Below, piece by piece: positions 43,614 to 51,862 of a stretch of DNA of 64,000 nt. How positions within the stretch are numbered: position 1 is the stretch's first letter; every line of letters begins with the position of its first letter. The DNA comes from WLND01 sp040398845. GTDB taxonomy: Bacteria > Actinomycetota > Actinomycetes > S36-B12. A program made the translations under genes and the position numbers. The stretch lies in the NCBI GenBank assembly GCA_040398845.1, contig JBBATH010000003.1, positions 62,001 to 126,000 of the forward strand. The letters run 5' to 3'. The notes under the pieces were generated by a model, which saw only the letters and a program-made list of their open reading frames with translations, was not told the origin of the DNA and ran no database searches.

Positions 43614-45713
43614 CTAAGAGGTGACGAGCGTCACGAGCGCGAGGCGCTTCGTCGCCCGCGTACAGGCGACATAGATGTCGGATCCCCGGGCCGCCTGCTC
43701 GCTGATGGCGACCGGGTCGACCACGATGACGGTGTCGAACTCAAGTCCCTTTGTCTCACGTGCGGTGAGCACGGCGATCGGAGAGTCAAGCGCATTGTCC
43801 CCAGTACCGAACTCGTGGCTCACACCCCTCAGCTGTCGTGCTAGCCGCGGGTAGGAGAGGTCGGGGAGGACCACGCATGCCCGGCCCTCTGCATCGCCGA
43901 CGAAGGTTCGAATGCTCGATGCGAGATCAGGTTCCGAGCACGAAATGAGGTCGGCCGGTTCACCCTCGCGGATGGGCTGGAGCAGCGGCGCCTGACCGCC
44001 GGCTCGAGTAAGCCACTCGACGGCCGTCGCCGCTGTCTGCTTGGTAATTCGGTAGGTAACGGTGAGCGTATGAAGGTCGACGGTTCCGCCGATATCGCGA
44101 AGTGCGTGGTCCCAGTCCCGTGCTCCTGCCGGATGCGTCGTCTGCTGAAGGTCGCCCACGATCGTCATTGATCGACGGCTCGAACGCCTCGCGACGCAAT
44201 GCCACGCCATGGTCGAGAGCTCCTGAGCCTCATCGACCACGACATGGCCGTATATCCATTCGCGATCCTCTAGGGCCCGCTCAGCGACCGTCGTGGTGAG
44301 AACGTTCGTGCCGGGGTCACTCACCGATAGTTCCGACATTCCGCTGTCGGAGTCAGTCGACCACCGGGGTCGAGGAGGCACATAGTCCCCAAGCACGTGC
44401 GCAGCCTCGTCCAGGAGTGGGACGTCATCGACGCTCCAGTCCGACTCCCTTACCGCAGTGAGGGCCCGCTGCTCGGCGGCTGTAAGGATGCCGTGCGCTG
44501 CCTTCTTCAGGGTCGCGGGATCGGTGAGGAGGAGGTGGACGAGGCGCTCTGGACTGATCGGCAGCCACATGTGGTTCAGGGTTCGCCGGACCGCCGGATC
44601 GTCGATGATGTCGGCGAGCGCGTCACGCCGGTTGTCCTCGTCACTCGGGTCCTCGGATCTCCTGCGGCAGCGATCCCGAGCAAGGATATCCAACGCCCGC
44701 GTGAGGAACTGATCGCGACCGGCATGGAATGACGTCTGCTTTGGAACGCTCTTGCGCGCATCAGCCAACTGTCGGGATGTCATGGAAATCGTCGATCCGT
44801 CATCGAGTGTGATCGATACATCGTGATCTGGGACTCGCCGCCGGTGTTCCACAGCGGCAGCGATGACCGCGGTCATCCGAAGATCGCCCTTGATGGCGGC
44901 CGTGGCTATCGGATCACTGCGAGTCGCCGTAATGCCAGGGTAAAGCTGCCCGGGAGTGAGGAGCACGACATCGGTCTCGCCCAAACTTGGGAGGACCTGT
45001 TCGATGTAGTGAAGAAAGGCTGTCGAGGGTCCGATGACGAGTACCCCGTCCTTCGCGAGCTTGTCCCGAAAGGTGTACAGCAGCCAGGCGGCCCTATGGA
45101 GCGCGACAACTGTCTTGCCAGTGCCCGGCCCGCCCTCCACGACGGTGATCTGGGCGAGGGGGCTTCGCACGATCGCATCCTGATCGGCGGCGATCGTCGC
45201 GATGATGTCGCCCATCCGACCTTCGCGGGGAGCCTCGACCGCCGCTGCGGCTGCGTCAGTGTCTGAGGAGGTGAAGGTGGGATCGGCGAGTAGCTCGTCC
45301 TCGACGTGCGTGACGGTCCGATCCTTCGTGATGATTCGCCGGCGCCGGGTGACGCCCATCGGGTTGACGGTGGTGGCCTGGTAAAAGCCCGCAGCGTTAG
45401 GAGCACGCCAGTCCAAGAGCACGGGGTCGCCATCTGCGTCACGCAGTCCGATACGGCCAATGTGGTAAGAGTCGTGAGCCGAAGTGTCGATGCGCCCGAA
45501 GCAAAGGCGGGCCCCTGACTGCCGGGCTGCTTTGAGTTGGTGCATGAGGTTCTCGAACTGGGCCTGACGTTCGAGTTCGTCCTGCACGGTGCCGACGGAG
45601 GGGGCGGCACGAAGCCGGGCGACGCGCCCATCGAGGTAGGCGACATGGTGCTCAAGGATGTCGTAGGCATCGTCCATGAAGACTTGCTCGTCTTCGATGG
45701 AGCCCATGGGCAT
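43614..45713 (-). CDS. helD: HelD-like UvrD-family ATPase (RNA polymerase recycling factor)
   Basis: A 699-residue superfamily 1 motor. The N-terminal coiled arm (about residues 1-90: DDAYDILEHHVAYLDGRVAR, EDELERQ-like helices) precedes the helicase core; Walker A is EGGPGTGKTVVALHRAAWLL, and VVDEAQELSTMAW is motif II. ETKGLEFDTVIVVDP and ACTRATKRLALV mark the C-terminal motifs. HelD proteins free RNA polymerase from stalled or rifampicin-bound complexes and lack real unwinding activity. UvrD/PcrA is excluded by the N-terminal arm and HelD-type DWRAP motif (LLDWRAPNAAGFYQ). Confidence 0.88.
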   Translation of the reverse strand: MPMGSIEDEQVFMDDAYDILEHHVAYLDGRVARLRAAPSVGTVQDELERQAQFENLMHQLKAARQSGARLCFGRIDTSAHDSYHIGRIGLRDADGDPVLLDWRAPNAAGFYQATTVNPMGVTRRRRIITKDRTVTHVEDELLADPTFTSSDTDAAAAAVEAPREGRMGDIIATIAADQDAIVRSPLAQITVVEGGPGTGKTVVALHRAAWLLYTFRDKLAKDGVLVIGPSTAFLHYIEQVLPSLGETDVVLLTPGQLYPGITATRSDPIATAAIKGDLRMTAVIAAAVEHRRRVPDHDVSITLDDGSTISMTSRQLADARKSVPKQTSFHAGRDQFLTRALDILARDRCRRRSEDPSDEDNRRDALADIIDDPAVRRTLNHMWLPISPERLVHLLLTDPATLKKAAHGILTAAEQRALTAVRESDWSVDDVPLLDEAAHVLGDYVPPRPRWSTDSDSGMSELSVSDPGTNVLTTTVAERALEDREWIYGHVVVDEAQELSTMAWHCVARRSSRRSMTIVGDLQQTTHPAGARDWDHALRDIGGTVDLHTLTVTYRITKQTAATAVEWLTRAGGQAPLLQPIREGEPADLISCSEPDLASSIRTFVGDAEGRACVVLPDLSYPRLARQLRGVSHEFGTGDNALDSPIAVLTARETKGLEFDTVIVVDPVAISEQAARGSDIYVACTRATKRLALVTLVTS

Positions 45714-45868
45714 GTCCTTCGTTGGCCGCGGCGGTGGTATTCGCGGAACAGAAGTCTGTCAGACACCCAAAAACGGCGCGGCACCACCCGTAAGTCGCGG
45801 TACCCATCACTCCTGCGGCAGCATGTTGCGGCAGCCTTGTGATCCACGTCAGGAATTGAGTTTGGGTT

Positions 45869-46105
45869 TCATCCGCTCACAGACCGCCGCCCGCGCCAAG
45901 CCATGACCGACATCGTGCTTGCCGCGGACAGGATGGAGATGAATGACGCAGCCGACCCGATGGACAGGATTGACGCAACGGATCCGATGCTCCCTACCGA
46001 GAACGCAGACCCAACGCTTCCGATTGAGAGAAACGAGTTCTTCGATGCGATGGACAGCATGCTTCCTGACGAGGCAATGCTCAAGTGATTGGGGCGCGCT
46101 GACAT
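45869..46105 (-). CDS. Small protein with SIGS/SVGS serine-rich repeats
   Basis: A 78-residue protein from ATG 46105. Residues 8-66 are a run of short repeats, roughly (S-I-A/G-S-x-x-S-x-L)n, such as LSIGSVGSAFSVGSIGSVAS, ending in a short basic tail (MAWRGRR). I recall similar mini-proteins in other actinobacteria. The spacing of Ser and Ile suggests a beta-solenoid or a helical membrane zipper. An overlapping rightward reading frame (Asp/Met-rich) exists but looks like its shadow. Function unknown. Confidence 0.6.
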   Translation of the reverse strand: MSARPNHLSIASSGSMLSIASKNSFLSIGSVGSAFSVGSIGSVASILSIGSAASFISILSAASTMSVMAWRGRRSVSG

Positions 46106-46160
46106 AGGGTTAGCCTGCCATGCAGGGGTTGAAGCGCGCATGAACGGCTGATGTTTTCCG

Positions 46161-46949
46161 GTGAGTGAGGTGAAGAGGGGAGTGCGGGTGCGACGGCACA
46201 CTGCTCGCAAGCCCGAGCTCGTCTTTCTGGAGATCCTCGTCTGCGCCAGCATCGTCTCGACCTCCATCGCAGGCGGATCGCCGGCCGCAGCAGTCACCCG
46301 CAAGACGGAGGTGACCTCGCCCCTTGGTTCGATCCAAATGACCCTGGAGTCGCCGCAGCAGTTTATTGAGGCCAAGTGTCTCTTCATTCCGCTGGACATC
46401 GCGTGGAGCCGGCGCTCCGACGTGACCATCATCGGCGAGCTGACGGTCCGCAAAACCGGATCGTCGGTCTCGAACCCCGACTCATTCATCCTCGCTCGGA
46501 GTGAGCCAACGACCGGAAAGTACACCGACTACGTCTACGTGTGCCCGGCAGATGGACCTGGGGCATTTGTCCTGACGGGCACCATTACCTTCATCGCATC
46601 CGACTCGTCCGATGTCGTGGAGGTTCCCGCGATCACCTTCATGGTGACCCCAGCCAAGACATCGATCACCCAATTGACATTGAGTCGGAGCGGGTCCGTG
46701 ATCGTTGTCAGCGGCCGCGCAGTCGTCGAGGGCGAGGACAAGGACCTCGCGGCCGGGGGAATTCTCGTCATCGCAGTGCGGGAGGCGGGAGCCCTTGCTT
46801 GGGTGAATGTGGCCGTGCCACCGGTCGGGCGGACAGGGGGGTTCAGCGCCAAGATAGAGCCGCCACTGACTGCCGGCACCTGGGTTCGTGCGCAGGTCCT
46901 CAAGTGCAAGTGGTGTACCGGCGCGAGAGCCTACGGCCGAGTTCGTTGA
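46161..46949 (+). CDS. Putative exported protein of unknown function
   Basis: A 262-residue protein from GTG 46161. A basic N-terminus (KRGVRVRRHTARK) and a hydrophobic stretch ending AGGSPAAA (about 18-45) form a likely signal peptide. The mature part is beta-rich with repeated Thr/Val strands (VTIIGELTVRKTG, LTGTITFIASDSSDVVEVPA) and a final Cys pair (CKWCTG). It looks like two Ig-like domains. No operon partner. Confidence 0.65.
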   Translation: MSEVKRGVRVRRHTARKPELVFLEILVCASIVSTSIAGGSPAAAVTRKTEVTSPLGSIQMTLESPQQFIEAKCLFIPLDIAWSRRSDVTIIGELTVRKTGSSVSNPDSFILARSEPTTGKYTDYVYVCPADGPGAFVLTGTITFIASDSSDVVEVPAITFMVTPAKTSITQLTLSRSGSVIVVSGRAVVEGEDKDLAAGGILVIAVREAGALAWVNVAVPPVGRTGGFSAKIEPPLTAGTWVRAQVLKCKWCTGARAYGRVR

Positions 46950-47031
46950 ACATTCGTGAACAGGTGGCGTCGCAACGTCGCTAGAATCACCGCATTCCCA
47001 TCCCCTATGAATCAATTGAGCAGGAGTGATT

Positions 47032-47322
47032 GTGGAACCTCTCTACCTCGTAGCCGTGATCAAGCCGAAGATTGAGCGTGCAAGCGAGGTCCTTGACATC
47101 CTGCGTGTGATGATGTCGAGTACGCGGGCAGAGCAAGGGTGCGATTTCTACGACCTGGTCGCGGGCGATGACGAGCCCGATACCTGGCTCATGCTCGAGA
47201 AGTGGTCGACGCGGGCCGACTGGGAGGCACACATGCGCACGCCGCATGTTGTCGAAGGAAATGAGGCGGTCGCAGATCTGCTGCGGGAGCCGACCGAGCT
47301 TCGTCTCTATTCGGCGAGATAG
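47032..47322 (+). CDS. Antibiotic biosynthesis monooxygenase (ABM) family protein
   Basis: About 96 residues from GTG 47032, six bases after AGGAG; an upstream GTG touches that ribosome-binding site. The ferredoxin-like ABM fold is shown by VAVIKPKIERASEVLDILR, EQGCDFYDL and LEKWSTRADWEAHM. Family members oxidise quinols or degrade haem, usually as dimers. It precedes a UPF0303 protein by eight bases, so the two may act together. Confidence 0.85.
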   Translation: MEPLYLVAVIKPKIERASEVLDILRVMMSSTRAEQGCDFYDLVAGDDEPDTWLMLEKWSTRADWEAHMRTPHVVEGNEAVADLLREPTELRLYSAR

Positions 47323-47330
47323 GGCACCAC

Positions 47331-47819
47331 ATGGCGGCAACAACCGGCGGATACACCTCGGCCGCCCTGCGGGATGAGGCTGATTCCCTCGAACTCGCCG
47401 GGTTCTCGCTCGCTGACGCGCTTCGCCTCGGTCAGATCGCGACCGATCTCGCGGTTATTCGGCGACTCCCTGTGCTCATCGAGATCGTGCTCGGCCAGCG
47501 AGTGGCCTACCGAGCGGCCTTGCCCGGGACGACGGCGGACAATGATGAATGGCTGCGCCGAAAGTTCCGCGTAGTCGCCCGATTCGAGGAGTCGACCCTT
47601 GCGGTCCGCGTCGCGCACGAGGAGAAGGACCGCTCATTTAACGAGTCGACGGGATTGCCGGAGACGGATTTCGCAGCTCACGGGGGTGGCTGGCCAATCA
47701 GGGTGGCGGGCGTAGGGGTGGTCGGAATGTTTGGCGTGTCGGGCCTTCCGCAGGTCGCAGACCATGAACTCATCGTTGAGTCGCTCGGCATCCACCTGCG
47801 TGAGTGTGGCCGAGGCTAG
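47331..47819 (+). CDS. UPF0303 / HbpS-like haem-binding domain protein
   Basis: A 162-residue protein of the family annotated UPF0303 or haem-degrading domain: LPVLIEIVLGQRVAYRAALP near residue 45 and WLRRKFRVVARFEESTLAVR, then AAHGGGWPIRVAGVGVVGMFGVSGLPQ in the C-terminal third. Function is uncertain. It follows the ABM gene closely and precedes a DNA glycosylase gene by eight bases, suggesting one transcription unit. Confidence 0.8.
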   Translation: MAATTGGYTSAALRDEADSLELAGFSLADALRLGQIATDLAVIRRLPVLIEIVLGQRVAYRAALPGTTADNDEWLRRKFRVVARFEESTLAVRVAHEEKDRSFNESTGLPETDFAAHGGGWPIRVAGVGVVGMFGVSGLPQVADHELIVESLGIHLRECGRG

Positions 47820-47827
47820 GTCCGTTT

Positions 47828-48436
47828 ATGGCGCGCGACGGTGCAGTCGACGAGGGGGTCGTCCTCGGGCTTGATGGAATCGCCCGGTGCCCGTGGTGCA
47901 GCGGTTCCGCTGATTACGTCACGTATCACGACGAGGAGTGGGGTCGGCCGGTTCGGGGGGATACAGCGATCTTCGAGCGGATATGCCTTGAGGCTTTCCA
48001 ATCGGGGCTTTCCTGGCTGACCGTCCTACGGAAGCGACCGATGTTCCGCTTGGCGTTCGCAGACTTCGATCCGCGGGCGGTAGCTGAGTTCGATGCCTTC
48101 GACGTAGAACGGCTCATGGAAAATGCGGGAATCGTGAGGAATCGCAAGAAGATCGAGGCAACGATCGATAATGCACGGGCCGTTGTCAAACTGTTGGACG
48201 ATGCAGGTGATGGTGCGCTTGATGCCCTTTTCTGGTCCTACAAGGAGGGCTCGCGCGAGCAACGTCCGGAATGGATGAGGGATATTGCCGCCTCGACCGA
48301 TGGTTCCCGCGCGATGAGCGCCCAACTGAAGGGGATTGGCCTTCGCTGGGTTGGGCCGACAACCATGTACGCGGCGATGCAGGCTTGTGGGGTCGTGAAT
48401 GACCACTTGATCGGATGCGCTGCAGGCGGCGACTAA
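47828..48436 (+). CDS. tag: DNA-3-methyladenine glycosylase I
   Basis: About 202 residues from ATG 47828. CPWC with YHDEEWGRPV (residues about 20-40) and the C-terminal VNDHLIGC supply the Cys/His zinc snap typical of Tag. The central GLSWLTVLRKRPMFRLAF and AGIVRNRKKIEATIDNA helices are typical of the family. It excises 3-methyladenine from alkylated DNA. It lies at the end of a possible three-gene unit. Confidence 0.93.
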   Translation: MARDGAVDEGVVLGLDGIARCPWCSGSADYVTYHDEEWGRPVRGDTAIFERICLEAFQSGLSWLTVLRKRPMFRLAFADFDPRAVAEFDAFDVERLMENAGIVRNRKKIEATIDNARAVVKLLDDAGDGALDALFWSYKEGSREQRPEWMRDIAASTDGSRAMSAQLKGIGLRWVGPTTMYAAMQACGVVNDHLIGCAAGGD

Positions 48437-48456
48437 GCACCGAGCCCAGTGATCGA

Positions 48457-49092
48457 TCAGTCGATGCGGATTGATCCCTGCGATGTTTGGAACCACACGG
48501 CGACGATCCCCGGATCCTCCGACTCGACCCAGTCGACCTCGATGTCATCGAGTGGATGGTCCTTCGGCTCGCCGAGCCAGGCGCTGATGGTGTCCGGGTC
48601 TCCGGCGATTTCAATTCGACCGACCGACACTGGTCCGGCCCCTGCTGATGGGTGCTCCGTGGTGTCGCCACCCCACTCTACGAAGAAGGGAAGTTGCGGG
48701 TCGACCATGACATCGAGAACGCCGATCTGCTTCCAATTCAGGTCGTGGCCGTCGGGGCGTATCCGGTGGCCAGTTCGAGCTTCACGGCCCAGTCGCGACT
48801 CCAACGGGGAGATGTCATCAACGGCGACCACCCACGAGAGCCAGCCGCCGCCGTCTGATGCTCGGCGGGAAACGGCCTGACCGAAGGGGGCCTTCTCCGC
48901 TGCCGGGTGGTCGAGCGCAGACACGACCTCGACGTAGCACCCCCCAGCGAGCGGCAGGATGAAGTTTCGCGTCCCAAACTGCGGGTGGCGACCGCCATCT
49001 CGGAAGGTTGCTCCGAGGTCGGATCCGATTCGCTGCACGACGTCGGCGAGCTCTCCGGAGTTACAGGCGTAGGACAGGTGATCAAGCCGCAT
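48457..49092 (-). CDS. VOC superfamily (glyoxalase-like) protein
   Basis: About 211 residues from ATG 49092, where the conserved RLDHLSYAC begins; the frame is open a further 29 codons but reads as non-protein. The glyoxalase-like domain shows paired beta-alpha-beta-beta-beta units: LDHLSYAC, GTRNFILPLAGGCYVEVV, and later LDVMVDPQLPFFVEWGG. The metal-site pattern (His, Glu, and a later Glu) is compatible with a dioxygenase or isomerase. Substrate unknown. Confidence 0.78.
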   Translation of the reverse strand: MRLDHLSYACNSGELADVVQRIGSDLGATFRDGGRHPQFGTRNFILPLAGGCYVEVVSALDHPAAEKAPFGQAVSRRASDGGGWLSWVVAVDDISPLESRLGREARTGHRIRPDGHDLNWKQIGVLDVMVDPQLPFFVEWGGDTTEHPSAGAGPVSVGRIEIAGDPDTISAWLGEPKDHPLDDIEVDWVESEDPGIVAVWFQTSQGSIRID

Positions 49093-49168
49093 GGCCCAAA
49101 TACTGTCAAGCCCCCGAACCTGCCCCGAACTGACCCCCGGGATTGAGTGTCTATGGCAGGCTTCAATC

Positions 49169-50251
49169 ATGTCGAACACGGTGGATCACGGGCACGGCGA
49201 CGGCTCGCCGATGCTGGACAAGAAGAAGTCCCTCATTCTCGGCGGCATCGGACTCGCCTTCATGGTGCTCATCTTTTGGAAGGTAATCCCGCAGATCGGT
49301 GACTACGGGGAGGCATGGTCGGCCCTTCAGTCGATGGGGACGCTCGCAATGGCGCTCATTGTGGTCATGGTGGTGGTGTACCTGCTTGCTTACGGTCTTC
49401 CGTTTCTGGCGGTGACCCCTGGCCTGCGCTACTGGAGGTCGCAGCAGGTGAACCAGGCCGCGTTCACGATCAGTAACGGAGTGCCAGCGGGTGGCGCTGT
49501 TGGGCTCGCAGTTCAGTTCGGAATGCTCACGTCATTCAACATCGCGCCGACCGCAGCGACGGCGGCGATCACCGCCGTCGGGGTCTGGAGCACCTTTGTC
49601 AGCCTCGGGTTTCCGATTCTCGGCGTGGTGGCACTGGCAGCCGAAGGCGGTTCAAACCAGTACACGTGGGTCGGGATCCTCGGCTTGCTTATCCTCGTGG
49701 CGGTCGTTGTCATCTTCGTGCTCGTCATGCGGTCTGAATCCTTGGCGCAGTCGATCGGACGCCTCGCCAATAAGGCCATAGGCCCGTTCCGAAATCGGGT
49801 CCACTCTTTGCACGACCTCGACGCAGTAGCGCCCATTACCAAGTTCCGGGGCGATATGTACGAGGTGCTCAAGCGCCGCTGGGCTGCGATTACGGCAGCA
49901 CAGGTCGCCGTGTCCGCCGCTCAGTTCCTCATCCTCTACGTCGCGCTTCGAGGCGTGCAGGGCTGGGACTCGCCGGGCACGTCGATGCTCGCGGCCTTCG
50001 CTGCCTTTGCCATCAGTCAGGTGATGCTCATGGTCCCAATCACCCCGGGCGGCCTCGGTACCGTCGATGCGCTCATGATCTCAATTCTCATTTCGCTCGG
50101 TGCGGAAAAGGGTGACGCGACAGCCGCGGATCTCGTCTGGCGGGCGTCGTCTTACGTCCCGCAGATCCTGCTCGGCATCATCGCTCTCCTCGCCTGGACG
50201 AGGCGGGCAGGGAGGGCGTTTGCGACGTCAGGTTCGTCCAAGCCCGCCTGA
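49169..50251 (+). CDS. Flippase-like membrane protein (UPF0104 / LPG synthase TM domain)
   Basis: About 360 residues from ATG 49169. A His/Asp-rich N-terminus precedes seven or eight membrane helices; MVPITPGGLGTVDA near the C-terminus is the hallmark of the lysylphosphatidylglycerol synthase-type transmembrane family. The short soluble C-terminus lacks an aminoacyl-transferase domain, so it is not a full MprF. A role in lipid or polysaccharide translocation is plausible. Confidence 0.82.
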   Translation: MSNTVDHGHGDGSPMLDKKKSLILGGIGLAFMVLIFWKVIPQIGDYGEAWSALQSMGTLAMALIVVMVVVYLLAYGLPFLAVTPGLRYWRSQQVNQAAFTISNGVPAGGAVGLAVQFGMLTSFNIAPTAATAAITAVGVWSTFVSLGFPILGVVALAAEGGSNQYTWVGILGLLILVAVVVIFVLVMRSESLAQSIGRLANKAIGPFRNRVHSLHDLDAVAPITKFRGDMYEVLKRRWAAITAAQVAVSAAQFLILYVALRGVQGWDSPGTSMLAAFAAFAISQVMLMVPITPGGLGTVDALMISILISLGAEKGDATAADLVWRASSYVPQILLGIIALLAWTRRAGRAFATSGSSKPA

Positions 50252-50492
50252 TCTGGAGAGGGGATCACGTGGATGAGGTTTCGGCGTGTCGTTCGGGGCC
50301 CGGGGCTGTCGTTCCCTAGAGTTTGATCGCTTGGTCGTTGCGGGAGGGGAAGCCTTCGGCGCCCGGGCTCTTTCATGTCCGGATACTGCTCAATGAATAA
50401 CTCGTCCACAGTTGCGACTCGTTCTGGCGGACGTCCACAGGGTCCTTTACCGCGCTACGCCAACATCTGTTGGGGCGGGAAGGGTGCCGTCC

Positions 50493-51629
50493 ATGACGAC
50501 ACAACCAACCCTTGAGATGCATGGACCTGATCACCTCGTGGCATCGCTGCCATACCTGCTTGGCTTTGAGCCGGGTGAAAGTCTGGTCGTTGTGTGGACG
50601 AAGGGCGGGCGACTCCTCCTCACCCAGCGAGTCGACCTCCCGGCAGAGGACCGACAGGTCGACCTGACGGAATTCGCGAACGTTCTCGTGCGACCGCTCA
50701 AGGACCATGATCCGGACGAAGCGGTGCTCGTCGTCATCGAAGAGGTCAACGCCCTAGCCACGGCCGGCGCAAGAGTTGTGTGGGATTCCCCTGATGAGCA
50801 CAGAGTGGCTGGCGAAGCTGGAGCCTTTGCGGCGGGGTCGCTCCCGAGAAACGAACTCATCGATGCGGTCACGACGGCCGTGACGGAGTTGGATGTGTTC
50901 GTGCGCGACGCCATCTACATCAGCAGGGGCCGCTTTCGCAGTTACCTTTGCGTGGATGACTGCTGCCCGGTTAACGGACGAGTAGTCGATCCGGTCATCG
51001 CGAACAGTGTGGCTGCGTCATTCGCTGTGAATGGTGTTTCTGCGCTCCCATCGAGAGCAGATCTCGTTGCCGTCCTTGAGCCCGATCCGATTGGCGTGGC
51101 ACGGATCGAGCCCCTCATCATTGATCGAGAGCAGGAAATTGATGACTCGCTCGGTACCGGCGGAAGCGCCGCCGTCGAGGCATGGCGCGATGACCAGATT
51201 GATCACCTAGCGGCGTTGATCTGCGGCAGTGAAGACCTATCGGATGCTCACACGGTTGACGTGCTCGTCGGTCTCTGCGACGTGCGGGTACGGGACACGC
51301 TCCTGTGGCACCTCAACAGCGCGCACGACCGTTACGGCTGCCTAGACAGGCTCCTGATCGCATTGCGACTGGCACCCGATGGCTACGTGGCCCCCATTGC
51401 GACGTGTGCTGCGCTTGTCGCCTGGCTGCTCGGAGACGGTGCTCGAGCATCGATCGCCATAGACCGCGCCCTCAGCGATGACCCTGAGTACTCCCTCGCA
51501 GTCCTCGTCGGAATGTCGATATCGGTGGGGCTACCGCCCGCGGCGTGGAAAGAGGTGATGGCCCAGCTCACTGTCGAGGCATGCCGAGCCAGACCCCTTG
51601 TCAAGCAGCAGGGGCCACCTGCTGCGTAG
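50493..51629 (+). CDS. DUF4192 family protein
   Basis: About 378 residues from ATG 50493; the frame is open 27 codons further up but those residues are not conserved. The DUF4192 signature opens the protein (HGPDHLVASLPYLLGFEPGESLVVV), followed by a middle region with AIYISRGRFRSYLCVDDCCP and a helical C-terminal domain with LVAWLLGDGARASIAIDRAL. This actinobacterial family has no known function. The 241 bases before it hold no gene or clear signal. Confidence 0.85.
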   Translation: MTTQPTLEMHGPDHLVASLPYLLGFEPGESLVVVWTKGGRLLLTQRVDLPAEDRQVDLTEFANVLVRPLKDHDPDEAVLVVIEEVNALATAGARVVWDSPDEHRVAGEAGAFAAGSLPRNELIDAVTTAVTELDVFVRDAIYISRGRFRSYLCVDDCCPVNGRVVDPVIANSVAASFAVNGVSALPSRADLVAVLEPDPIGVARIEPLIIDREQEIDDSLGTGGSAAVEAWRDDQIDHLAALICGSEDLSDAHTVDVLVGLCDVRVRDTLLWHLNSAHDRYGCLDRLLIALRLAPDGYVAPIATCAALVAWLLGDGARASIAIDRALSDDPEYSLAVLVGMSISVGLPPAAWKEVMAQLTVEACRARPLVKQQGPPAA

Positions 51630-51679
51630 GCCTGGACCCCCTGTTGCAGGTTCGCCCGCATGCACTACTCTTTCTGTTA

Positions 51680-51801
51680 GGTCAAGAGTGTCAGTGACAA
51701 GCCCCGGCTCGCTGGCCGGCAACCCTCCACCGCGGTGGGGTGCTCCGGGTGAAGACCAGGCCTCCTCGGAGGCAAGCGCGGGTCCTGCGCACGTAGGACC
51801 C
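51680..51801 (+). ncRNA. SAM-IV riboswitch
   Basis: The RNA begins GGTCAAGAGTG with CAAGCCCCGGCT, CGGCAACCCTCCACCGCGGT and GGGGTGCTCCGGGTGAAGACC. These give the P1 stem (GGTC 51680-51683 with GACC 51754-51757) and the core shared by SAM-I and SAM-IV classes. GCCTCC-TC-GGAGGC (51760-51773) and GGGTCCT/AGGACCC (51780-51801) then form two further stems, and GACGCC/GGCGTC (51822-51838) lies just before the metY ribosome-binding site. SAM binding should switch off metY-metX. The class call rests on the conserved primary sequence. Confidence 0.85.
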
Positions 51802-51862
51802 CGGTGAAGTCGTACCCGTTCGACGCCGCCTCGGCGTCCTTGTAGCAAGAAGGGTTTTCCCT

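Noticed and set aside
45903..46088. Rightward 61-codon Asp/Met-rich open frame
   Set aside because: It is the reverse complement of the SIGS-repeat gene; its regular Asp/Met pattern is what that repeat gives on the other strand, and it lacks a ribosome-binding site.
50252..50492. Possible tRNA or structured RNA before the DUF4192 gene
   Set aside because: There are GC-rich self-complementary words but no cloverleaf, no conserved T-loop and no CCA end.
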